A stretch of 64,000 nt of DNA from NCBI RefSeq assembly GCF_046365375.1, contig NZ_JBKEIT010000001.1, forward strand, positions 666,228 through 730,227. Direction: 5' to 3'. The stretch is from Butyricimonas muris (lineage in GTDB: Bacteria > Bacteroidota > Bacteroidia > Bacteroidales > Marinifilaceae). The translations under genes and the position numbers were made by a program. The notes beneath the pieces are model-generated. The model did no database searches and had not been told where the DNA came from. It saw nothing but the letters and a program-made list of their open reading frames with translations. Numbering within the stretch: the stretch's first letter is position 1; every line of letters begins with the position of its first letter. Below, in pieces: positions 16,909 to 23,786 of this stretch.

Positions 16909-16917
16909 CAGAGGGAG
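16905..16917. repeat. Right copy of the 13-bp direct repeat
   Basis: CTAACAGAGGGAG, identical to 16018-16030. It overlaps the stop codon of the possible nuclease gene and forms the left arm of the hairpin at 16911-16947. Confidence 0.75.
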
Positions 16918-16947
16918 AAAAGAGGGCGATTTTTCTCTTTTCCCCTC
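16911..16947 (+). terminator. Hairpin after the possible nuclease gene
   Basis: GAGGG-a-GAAAAGAG pairs with CTCTTTTC-CCCTC around a 10-nt loop. The stem is long and begins right after the stop codon. Only a short T-run (GTTTG) follows, so termination strength is uncertain. Confidence 0.5.
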
Positions 16948-17055
16948 CGTTTGAAGACAAACTAAGGTTAAAAACGTTAAATCTTTGATTTTTGACGAAA
17001 AAATAAGTAAATTTTTGAAGTGTCTATCTTTTAAATTGTAAACTATTGATAATCA

Positions 17056-17078
17056 ATATATATATATATATATATATA
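17056..17078. repeat. Dinucleotide (AT)11 tract
   Basis: Uninterrupted AT alternation of 23 bases, about 57 bp before the TIGR04076 gene, in its likely promoter region. It can melt easily or slip in length. Confidence 0.85.
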
Positions 17079-17134
17079 ATGCTGCGTCGGGAAATAACCC
17101 CGTATTATTAACGATCACCATAAATATTACAGTT

Positions 17135-17449
17135 ATGAAAAAGTGTAAAATTACCGTTATGAGAATAGCTTGCTATCAAGATTTGATGGCAAAGTATGAG
17201 AATCCTATGGAACATGCTTGTGATATGAAAGAAGGACAAATTTTCATAGCTAATGGTTGGAAGAAGCCCGAAGGTATGTGCGATAGTGCTTGGGAGAGCA
17301 TGTCTTCTTTTGTAATGACTTTAGCGCATGGCGGAGGTAATTTTTATAACGGGTGGATGAAAAATGAGAAATCAGCCATGATATCGTGCAATGACGGTTT
17401 TCGTCCTGTTAGTTTTTTGATTGAGGCATTGGAAGAAGAGGCCGAATGA
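17135..17449 (+). CDS. TIGR04076 family protein
   Basis: 104 aa with the pattern of the TIGR04076 family: KCKITVMRI at the start, an acidic EGQIFIANGW segment, PEGMCDSAWESM with a conserved Cys and Trp, and SCNDGFRPVSFLIE near the end. Family members are small cytoplasmic proteins of unknown function, with Cys residues that could bind metal or act in redox chemistry. Its ATGA overlaps the start of the next gene, so the two are translationally coupled. Confidence 0.75.
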   Translation: MKKCKITVMRIACYQDLMAKYENPMEHACDMKEGQIFIANGWKKPEGMCDSAWESMSSFVMTLAHGGGNFYNGWMKNEKSAMISCNDGFRPVSFLIEALEEEAE

Positions 17450-17994
17450 GGGGTATTCAAATGGATTTCAAAACTAAACTATCTCGGCGTGTCGGAATGG
17501 ATGATATTCGTGAGATTCTTTTTCTTGTCGAGAGTGATGACAGTCAAAAGCAGAAATTGTATGATTTAATTATCGGTGATGATGGGGTTATCGGTTATCA
17601 CGCGGCGTGGGTTTTTACTCATTTTTCACCGGAAAACAGAAAGTGGTTGTACGGGAAACAGGATGAATTGATAGATGAAGTATTAGCTTGTAAACATGGG
17701 GGAAAACGGAGGGTAATTCTTTGTTTGCTCTATCAGATGCCACTAACAAATCCGCCAAGGGTGGATTTTCTTGATTTCTGTTTGGAAAAAATGATGTCGT
17801 GTCAGGAATTACCGGGGGTAAGATCGCTTTGTATGAAATTGGCTTATGAATTATGTCTTTCAATTCCTGAATTGATGCGAGAATTAAAAATGGCACTTAC
17901 GATAATGGAAGTTGATACATTACCATCTATGCGAACTGTTCGAAAGAATGTGCTGAAAGCGATGGGGAGAGGGAAAAGTTTGCAAACTTTCTGA
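17446..17994 (+). CDS. Unknown helical protein (HEAT-like), coupled to the TIGR04076 gene
   Basis: 182 aa. The start overlaps the upstream stop by 4 bp; ATG 17461 (MDFKTK) is an alternative. The protein is almost all helical, with successive amphipathic segments (IGYHAAWVFTHF, KRRVILCLLYQMP, GVRSLCMKLAYELC, MRTVRKNVLKAMGRG) spaced like HEAT-type repeats, which usually make protein-protein contacts. No signal peptide or membrane helix. Function unknown; it may act with the TIGR04076 protein. Confidence 0.6.
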   Translation: MRGIQMDFKTKLSRRVGMDDIREILFLVESDDSQKQKLYDLIIGDDGVIGYHAAWVFTHFSPENRKWLYGKQDELIDEVLACKHGGKRRVILCLLYQMPLTNPPRVDFLDFCLEKMMSCQELPGVRSLCMKLAYELCLSIPELMRELKMALTIMEVDTLPSMRTVRKNVLKAMGRGKSLQTF

Positions 17995-18199
17995 TTGAGC
18001 AATTTGTTAGTAAGCTAATTATCTTGTGATTGTTATCAGGGAACGTTTTCAAGAACGAACATATCATTCATTGCTTTTGTGCTTAATTATAGTTCTGTTA
18101 TCAGTATTGATAATCTTTTCGGCTCAAATGCAAGTAAAATTTGATAAAGTCAGCTCAATTTAAGTCGATAAATTTACAAGAATATAGCTAACTAGAATA

Positions 18200-18223
18200 A
18201 AATCGCTGATATTCAGCGACTTT
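18200..18223. terminator. Bidirectional terminator between convergent genes
   Basis: TCGCTGA-tat-TCAGCGA (18203-18219) with A-rich and T-rich flanks (AATAAAA and CTTTATTT). It can end both the plus-strand 17446-17994 transcript and the minus-strand DUF6266 operon. Confidence 0.7.
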
Positions 18224-18259
18224 ATTTATAATGTAAACGAGTGTGGTAAAATCACCGAA

Positions 18260-18940
18260 TTACTCCACGTGCGTGTACCAACTACCGGAAAAATCAAGTT
18301 GATTTTCCCCGGCAAAAAAGATATACACGTGTGCCGTGCAGCCGATAGATTCGTCAAGAGTGAATTCCCCTTGCAAATCTCCCCGGCAGCCATTCACTTC
18401 CGGGGCTAATCGGGGGGAGCGTGTCAAGTTGTCGTACAAGACGCCAACTTGCATTTTGTCCGTTGCCGCCGCGGTTTTCCACTCTCTTTCTTCTTCCCAT
18501 GTCACGAGGAAACGATTACCTTCCCGCTTTATTTGTAAATCACGGGGTAATGCCAGTTTCCCCATGGTGAACACGAATCCCTCGAAGTCCGTGATTTCGC
18601 CCGTTCCGTCAAAACAACGGAAATTGGTCGAGTTGAACAAATTGGGGGCTATTTTCCCTTGTGCCTTGGCGGCAGTACGCCACACAGTAGGGGATACCTG
18701 TTTCATGTATTCCTTGTAAAACAGTTGTACTGCCTTGAAACGGGTGATTATCTCCCGTTGCTTGGGCGTGTGCCCTTCCACTTCCCATTTCCTTTTTTTC
18801 CCGGGAATGGCATATCGTTTGACGTGCGTTTCGCCATTCCACGTGTAATAAATCATGTTGCCTCTTCTGCCACGGATTTTGCCGTTAAAAAAATCGAATA
18901 TTTTCATAATAAGATACTTGATTTTGTTAGTTGTCTTCAT
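18260..18940 (-). CDS. DUF6266-related protein, third gene of the cluster
   Basis: 226 aa. The N-terminus has the family-like GKIRGRRGNMIYYTWNGETHVKRY block (a G-x-G-x2-YY-x-x-NG-x-x-x-x-R pattern shared with gene one), followed by a PKQREIITRFKAVQLFYKEYM helix. The C-terminal half is beta-rich (MQVGVLYDNL, GEFTLDESIGCTAHVYIFFAG). It overlaps the stop of the middle gene by 4 bp (ATGA). An internal ATG at 18907 (MKIFDFFNG) is another possible start, since the first 11 residues (MKTTNKIKYLI) look like an extension. No export signal. Function unknown. Confidence 0.6.
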   Translation of the reverse strand: MKTTNKIKYLIMKIFDFFNGKIRGRRGNMIYYTWNGETHVKRYAIPGKKRKWEVEGHTPKQREIITRFKAVQLFYKEYMKQVSPTVWRTAAKAQGKIAPNLFNSTNFRCFDGTGEITDFEGFVFTMGKLALPRDLQIKREGNRFLVTWEEEREWKTAAATDKMQVGVLYDNLTRSPRLAPEVNGCRGDLQGEFTLDESIGCTAHVYIFFAGENQLDFSGSWYTHVE

Positions 18941-19368
18941 ATTTCCTCCTCCGGTTCCAAGTACTGTGCTTGAGAAACTTCCGTTTTATCCGCCTTCGTT
19001 GCGAACGTGTACACGACTAAGTCTTCTCGCTTCACCCCATATTGTAGCGTCATGAACACAGAACCGTATTCTTCCCGGTTACGAAGCTGTATTAATTGCC
19101 TATCACCTGATTCTTTTTCCAACAACACGCCGTACACTAAATCATCTGCGTAAGCATTTTTCTCGTCTTCCATTCCTGTTTGCGTGAAAACAAGCTTGTT
19201 TGTCATGCTGTTGTAGCTAAGCGTCACATTCGGAACTGCTAATGTTCCATTCGTGCGAAGCAGGCGTTTGTAGTCAGCCATAACCGTATCCTCGTCCGAT
19301 TGCCGGAGTGCATTCGTGAACGAGAAGGGGAGTCCCGTTTCCGGAACTCCCTTTTCAACATTCGTCAT
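18937..19368 (-). CDS. Truncated DUF6266-type protein, middle gene of the cluster
   Basis: 143 aa from ATG 19368 (MTNVEKGVPETG); the frame is open further upstream, but that part is the shadow of the preceding gene. Residues about 18-143 align along their whole length with the C-terminal part of the first gene: PNVTLSYNSMTNKLVFTQTGMEDE against PNVTASYQTANSKLAFVQTAMEEE, then an identical DDLVYGVLLEKE, then LVVYTFATKADKTE against LIVYTFALSANKKK. The N-terminal G-rich half is missing, so this is a partial tandem duplicate. Start and stop overlap its neighbours by 4 bp each. Confidence 0.7.
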   Translation of the reverse strand: MTNVEKGVPETGLPFSFTNALRQSDEDTVMADYKRLLRTNGTLAVPNVTLSYNSMTNKLVFTQTGMEDEKNAYADDLVYGVLLEKESGDRQLIQLRNREEYGSVFMTLQYGVKREDLVVYTFATKADKTEVSQAQYLEPEEEI

Positions 19369-20003
19369 GCTTCTTCCTCCAATTCTAAAAACTGTGACTT
19401 GGAAGCTTTCTTTTTGTTTGCACTCAGCGCGAACGTGTACACGATCAGGTTTTCTTTCTTCCACCCTTGCGGTAACGCTGCAGAAGTGGAACCTCCTTCA
19501 CCTCGAACGCGAAGCTGCACCAATCGGCAAAAGCCTTTTTCTTTCTCCAGTAACACGCCATACACGAGGTCATCTGCGTTGCAATTCACCTCTTCCTCCA
19601 TGGCTGTTTGCACGAAGGCAAGTTTGCTATTTGCGGTTTGGTAGCTAGCAGTCACGTTGGGAATAACCATAGGTCCTTTGGCGCACGATAACTGTTCGTA
19701 ATTCACGACCACGTTTTTATCCTCCACCGTGCAAATTGTTTTGTTAGATGAATGAAACGCATTTGCCGCTGACCATCCTCTCTTCCGTTGAGGATACCCC
19801 AACTCAATAGCGGGTTGTAGGATTAATGAAAGCATACTAAGCATCGCGAATTTTTTACGTTGGTTAACTGCTTCCGGAGAATTTGAAATTTTCCCCGGAA
19901 TACCTTTTTTTCTAGCGATATTATCACTATTCAGAAAATAATATGTTGTTCCTCCTACGGAACCTATAAAACCTCCTGCGAGGTCTGGTATTATCCTTGC
20001 CAT
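19365..20003 (-). CDS. DUF6266 family protein, first gene of the cluster
   Basis: 212 aa with the full family pattern: a Gly-rich N-terminus (AGGFIGSVGGTTYYFLNSDNIARKKG), the NSPEAVNQRKKFAMLSMLSLIL block, the VVNYEQLSCAKGPMVIPNV motif at the centre, and a beta-rich C-terminal half. DUF6266 proteins are restricted to Bacteroidota and have no known role. No signal peptide is seen. It is the first of three minus-strand genes joined by ATGA overlaps, and is the likely parent copy of the middle gene. Confidence 0.7.
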   Translation of the reverse strand: MARIIPDLAGGFIGSVGGTTYYFLNSDNIARKKGIPGKISNSPEAVNQRKKFAMLSMLSLILQPAIELGYPQRKRGWSAANAFHSSNKTICTVEDKNVVVNYEQLSCAKGPMVIPNVTASYQTANSKLAFVQTAMEEEVNCNADDLVYGVLLEKEKGFCRLVQLRVRGEGGSTSAALPQGWKKENLIVYTFALSANKKKASKSQFLELEEEA

Positions 20004-20199
20004 AATTTATTTATTTTGATTTTTATATTATAATTTAGTGATTTGATGTGTTTGTGAATCAAATCATTGAATACTGTTTTTTATTGTAGCAAACTGTATA
20101 TTTGCTTTCTACTCTTTAATCAATACACTTTCTGTTTTTTACTATACAATTTATTCATTAAACCATAAATCCCCCTCGCTTCCGTAACTCGTGATATTT

Positions 20200-20440
20200 G
20201 TTTTCTTTTAAAATGTGCAAACTATTCTCACGAAAATAGTGTACGCCATTAGTGGATTGTTTGAATTTTGCTCTCAGAGTTGTAGTTTTAGAAATGTACA
20301 AAATAGCTTAATACCATTTTGTCGAGCAGTAAATTCATTCCCAGAGTTATAGTTTTTGAAATATACAAACTAGTTTGAAACTAATTTGTCGAGCTGTAAA
20401 TTCGCTCTCAGAGTTATAGTTTTAAAATGTCCTTTTTCCA
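20200..20440. repeat. Decaying tandem repeat, 67-bp period, each unit with a hairpin
   Basis: CTCAGAGTT(G/A)TAGTTTT begins at equivalent points 20272, 20339 and 20406, exactly 67 bp apart; the whole unit is alike, including TTTGTCGAGC(A/T)GTAAATTC. A more diverged copy lies to the left from about 20200. Each unit holds an inverted repeat: ACAAAAT...ATTTTGT in the first full unit, and ACAAACTAGTTT-g-AAACTAATTTGT (one mismatch) in the second. Confidence 0.75.
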
Positions 20441-20782
20441 ATTTTGAGTACTCGTTTTAAAAAGAACTTTCATATTGCAAATGTCTATAAAAATAATGAT
20501 ATAAACAAACTATGGTGATTTTTTTTCTGAGAAAAAATCTTCTGATTTTCCTTGTGGCAGGTCAAAGTGTTAAATCACAGTCTTCAACAATGCTGTAGTG
20601 TGATAAGTTTTCCTCGAAAAATATACACGTGATTGATTTGGGTATATCCCGGATTTTTTCTAATATTGTATCACTAATTAATAAGTCAAACTAAAACGTC
20701 AAGAAGGAAGAAACAGACATTTTGAACTAAAATATTGTTGAACGGACAGGATATTATTCTATACTGTAAAATCTGGTAAATT

Positions 20783-20923
20783 TTAATCATCATGAATAAT
20801 AAGCCGAATCACGTTCCACACCCGTTCGGGCGTGGACTGTTTTGCTTTTATGATGATGGGTTTACCAGAACCTTGCAGTATCGAAAGTGTTAACAGTTTC
20901 ACGCTCTCTTTATATCCTTCCAT
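20783..20923 (-). CDS. Possible small protein (46 aa)
   Basis: ATG 20923 to TAA 20785-20783. It begins MEGYKESVKLLTLSILQGSG and continues with KPIIIKAKQSTPERVWNVIR, a protein-like mix of charged and hydrophobic residues. A stop codon lies directly before the ATG, so it is not the tail of a longer frame. It overlaps the end of a different minus-strand frame (20899-21177), and at most one can be real. No family recognised. Confidence 0.3.
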   Translation of the reverse strand: MEGYKESVKLLTLSILQGSGKPIIIKAKQSTPERVWNVIRLIIHDD

Positions 20924-21202
20924 TTAGAAATGTTATAAACAGTACCGGAAAATTCATCTAGGACAGAGTGTTTGCAATAAATCACTACTTTTGTTACACG
21001 GCTACCCCGATGAGCGTTTGACGGATTCTGAAAATTAATTACATTTGTGTAATTATTCGGGATAACTCCCGGGTAACGAAAATGTGAAATATTTGAAGCG
21101 TTTAGTTTTATCCTTGTTTTGAAAATCGCCAATTTTAAACCCAGAGGATAAACAGTACAAACGTTCATGCTTGCCATATAGAAATTTCTCTATATATGGT
21201 TT

Positions 21203-21278
21203 AGCGTGGGGTAGCTGTTTATTTTGGGTCAGGTGTTTGGCGATACCTCAAAACGAATAAACTGAAAATTCCCACGCT
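21203..21278 (+). other. Nested inverted repeat (possible structured RNA) upstream of an exported-protein gene
   Basis: Three stems fit inside each other: AGCGTGGG (21203-21210) with CCCACGCT (21271-21278); GTTTATT (21217-21223) with AATAAAC (21256-21262); AGGT (21231-21234) with ACCT (21245-21248), supported by TTTTG (21222-21226) with CAAAA (21249-21253), which partly competes with the second stem. It ends 56 bp before ATG 21335 and could be a 5'-UTR structure or a small mobile repeat. Confidence 0.4.
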
Positions 21279-21334
21279 TTCCATTTTTATAAATTTACCA
21301 TTCGGGGAATATTGGTAGGTAATAAATCGAAACT

Positions 21335-22081
21335 ATGAAGACTGGAAAAAGAAAGAAATGGAAATTAATTTTATTCATTATTTTGGGCATCTGGCTTGTC
21401 TGCGGGGTGTATAATATCGTAGAAAAAAAGGTAATCTTACCTTTCTTGCTTGACAGGGATAATTATGACCCGTATATGGATGAAGAAGCCTGCCGGGAGC
21501 TGGTGAAAGTTGAAAATTGTCTGAATGCATTTTTTAGAGATTACACTTACGATAAATCTTTAGACGAGTATTTATATGGTTCCTTCTTGCCTGACGCGGA
21601 ACCCGAATTTATTAGAGAAGTTAAATATGTCGCGAATGAACTTATAAACTATAATTACTATAACGCTCGTAATAGTCCGAATATTACATATAAAGAGGCT
21701 AAAGAATGGCAGAATGTAATATCTACATATCAAGAATGGTATAAAAACCTGCGCCCGAAACTTGAATATTTCTTGTATCGCAAATGCAATTCAAGCATAT
21801 TGCATAAAAATAATGATTTTGGACGTTATAAATTGATCGAAATAACAGACAGACCGGTATATGATAGAGCGGCAGAAGAGAAAATAATGCAATATTTCGA
21901 TAAACTGAATGCGCCAACTATCGACTATGTAGAATTAATTAATGACGATAATGCAAATTATCAAATTTGGGAAATTAGTAAAGAAAGTGACCCCGATAGA
22001 GTATTTGATACTAAAATAACGGTATTATTTGACCACAAAAACAAAAGAAGTCATATAAGATTGTATCGTCCTAGAAAATGA
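21335..22081 (+). CDS. Unknown membrane-anchored protein
   Basis: 248 aa. A basic start (MKTGKRKKWK) is followed by one hydrophobic helix at about 11-29 (LILFIILGIWLVCGVYNIV), giving a signal anchor with the rest outside the inner membrane. The remainder is hydrophilic, rich in Tyr, Asn and Asp, with helical EACRELVKVENCLNAFF and a C-terminal beta segment (TKITVLFDHKNKRSHIRLYR). No family recognised. It lies 34 bp upstream of another exported-protein gene, in the same direction, so the two probably form an operon. Confidence 0.6.
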   Translation: MKTGKRKKWKLILFIILGIWLVCGVYNIVEKKVILPFLLDRDNYDPYMDEEACRELVKVENCLNAFFRDYTYDKSLDEYLYGSFLPDAEPEFIREVKYVANELINYNYYNARNSPNITYKEAKEWQNVISTYQEWYKNLRPKLEYFLYRKCNSSILHKNNDFGRYKLIEITDRPVYDRAAEEKIMQYFDKLNAPTIDYVELINDDNANYQIWEISKESDPDRVFDTKITVLFDHKNKRSHIRLYRPRK

Positions 22082-22115
22082 TTAATATATTATCGTATTT
22101 AAATATAGAAAAATC

Positions 22116-23405
22116 ATGAAACACGTTTTTGTCCTATTATTTGCGATCGTTGCCGGTAATTTAAGTGCGCAAATCACAATGCTCGAAAAGGATTTCGAGT
22201 CAAACATAAAAACGCTACAAAAAGAGAACATAGGAATGCCTTTTGATAGTACTTACAATTTTTGCAGATACCTGCCTCGTGTCGATAAGCAGGGTAATCT
22301 TAATTTCAATGGCGAAGAAAATGATCTTTTTGTTTATATCGGGCAACGAATTTATTTCCCGGATACCTTAAGATATGCTTTCAAAATGGATAGTCAAGGT
22401 GTGCATAAATTACTTCCGGGCTATTACACGCTTACTAACGTGGATAAAAGATTATCCAAGGGGAGAAAATTTAACACTGAATATGAAATATTTGATACTT
22501 TAAGAGCGCATTTGGAAAAAGTCAAAAATTCATATTATAAGCAATTATCACCTGCAAATAATGATGTGCGTAAGTATTTTCAATATTTAAGAGACCTATT
22601 GGGAGGTGGTGGTTTCCAGTTATTTGAATTATTGAGTAGTACGGGAGATACTTTGTATGTCACGCATATCAGGCAGGGAATCTCTGTCGGGTATTTTGAA
22701 AAGACGAAACAATTGCTTGAAAAAAAAGAATTTTTAGTCTTACCGCGTAATTTTCCGCAGGACAGGGATTTATACACCAAAGAAGAAATAGAACTATTAC
22801 CCACTTCTTTTGAGAATTACAAAAAGAATATAAATGTACATCCTTACTCGTGTACCGAAGTATCGGTAGGCAAAGTCGGACTTCGAGGTCAATCATACAC
22901 GTATGATATTGTGGCTGTCATTGAAGAACAAAATTCTGAGAGGAACGCACGATCCAAGTTTTTGCAAAACATCGGGGATAAGCTAAATGTATGGAATAAC
23001 AAAAGTAACGATTATAGTTTTTATGGGAATGATTTTCCACGGGCGACATTTGGAAACGCTTTTATTTTGAGAAGTGAATATGATTTCAAAAAACAATTAG
23101 AGAAAAATAAAGACAAAACTATTGCAGAAAGAATCCAAAAATTTAAAATGGAACAAACACAAAAACGTCAGCAACACTTGGCTCGTTGTATAAGCAAGTA
23201 CGGCGAAGAACGTGGAACTTTGATCGCTAATGGCAATGTGGCAATAGGGATGGATAAAGAGATGTGCCGAGAAGCATGGGGAAAACCTCTTTACGAGTAT
23301 AGAGATCAATCTGTTGAACACACATTGGAAATATGGAATTACGGTTCAGATAAATTGTACTTTGAAAATGATGTTCTCAAAAGAATAACTCAAATAGGAC
23401 TGTAA
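22116..23405 (+). CDS. Unknown exported protein with a SmpA/OmlA-like C-terminal motif
   Basis: 429 aa with a signal peptide (MKHVFVLLFAIVAGNLSAQ, cut near residue 19). The long middle part is not recognised and includes a Lys/Gln-rich helical stretch (QLEKNKDKTIAERIQKFKMEQTQ, given here by its ends near 328-350). The last 60 residues read GNVAIGMDKEMCREAWGKP followed by EIWNYGSDKLYFENDVL, the pattern of small SmpA/OmlA/BamE-like domains (G-M-x-x-E-x-x-x-x-W-G-x-P then W-x-Y). Possibly an outer-membrane-associated protein. It follows the 248-aa gene by 34 bp. Confidence 0.6.
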   Translation: MKHVFVLLFAIVAGNLSAQITMLEKDFESNIKTLQKENIGMPFDSTYNFCRYLPRVDKQGNLNFNGEENDLFVYIGQRIYFPDTLRYAFKMDSQGVHKLLPGYYTLTNVDKRLSKGRKFNTEYEIFDTLRAHLEKVKNSYYKQLSPANNDVRKYFQYLRDLLGGGGFQLFELLSSTGDTLYVTHIRQGISVGYFEKTKQLLEKKEFLVLPRNFPQDRDLYTKEEIELLPTSFENYKKNINVHPYSCTEVSVGKVGLRGQSYTYDIVAVIEEQNSERNARSKFLQNIGDKLNVWNNKSNDYSFYGNDFPRATFGNAFILRSEYDFKKQLEKNKDKTIAERIQKFKMEQTQKRQQHLARCISKYGEERGTLIANGNVAIGMDKEMCREAWGKPLYEYRDQSVEHTLEIWNYGSDKLYFENDVLKRITQIGL

Positions 23406-23438
23406 AACGTGTGATAACACTAGAGAATTTGTTATTTC

Positions 23439-23564
23439 TCCGTGTTTCATGGCGCTTACCTATTGATCACGCATTGACTAAATTCTGACCAAGTCCTGTC
23501 TATACAGGAGTTAGTCAGGACTTAGTCAGAACCTAGTCAGGAGTTAGCCGCCGTGAAACACGGA
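23439..23564. repeat. Large nested palindrome with 11-bp tandem repeats
   Basis: The outer arms TCCGTGTTTCATGGCG (23439-23454) and CGCCGTGAAACACGGA (23549-23564) pair over 16 bp with one G-T. The inner arms TTCTGACCAAGTCCTG (23483-23498) and CAGGACTTAGTCAGAA (23516-23531) pair over 16 bp with one mismatch. The right half holds three 11-bp units (TTAGTCAGGAC, TTAGTCAGAAC, CTAGTCAGGAG) at 23511-23543. It starts 34 bp after the stop of the 429-aa gene and could end its transcript, but is far larger than a usual terminator. Confidence 0.7.
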
Positions 23565-23786
23565 TAATACTCTTTTCAAGGTATGATTTGTCATGATTAT
23601 TCTATCCTGAGAATTCGGGTGTTTTCGTTAAATACAGTGAAAAATAAAACTTTGTCACGCTAGTCTTGGTTATTTTCCGGAATATGTCTAATTTTAAAAC
23701 ATCGTAATACCACCATCTTCGGATGTCAATGACGAATTATGGTCTGGTTTTTGCAAGTTTGAATATTGAATTAAAGGAATAACCTC

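Larger units (their letters stand above)
20004..21334. other. 1.3-kb AT-rich stretch with repeats and hairpins
   Basis: No confident gene. It contains a 67-bp-period tandem repeat (about 20200-20440), a possible 46-aa frame on the minus strand (20783-20923) and a nested inverted repeat (21203-21278) before the next gene. The remainder shows stop codons in all frames and looks like decayed sequence. Confidence 0.5.

Noticed and set aside
20272..20430. CRISPR array: 36-bp-like GTTGTAGTTTT/GTTATAGTTTT repeats with a 67-bp period.
   Set aside because: The would-be spacers are also similar to each other, copies are diverged, only about three exist, and no cas genes are present. It is a plain tandem repeat.
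20899..21177. 92-aa minus-strand frame.
   Set aside because: Composition typical of chance translation; it overlaps a more protein-like 46-aa frame and lies in decayed sequence.
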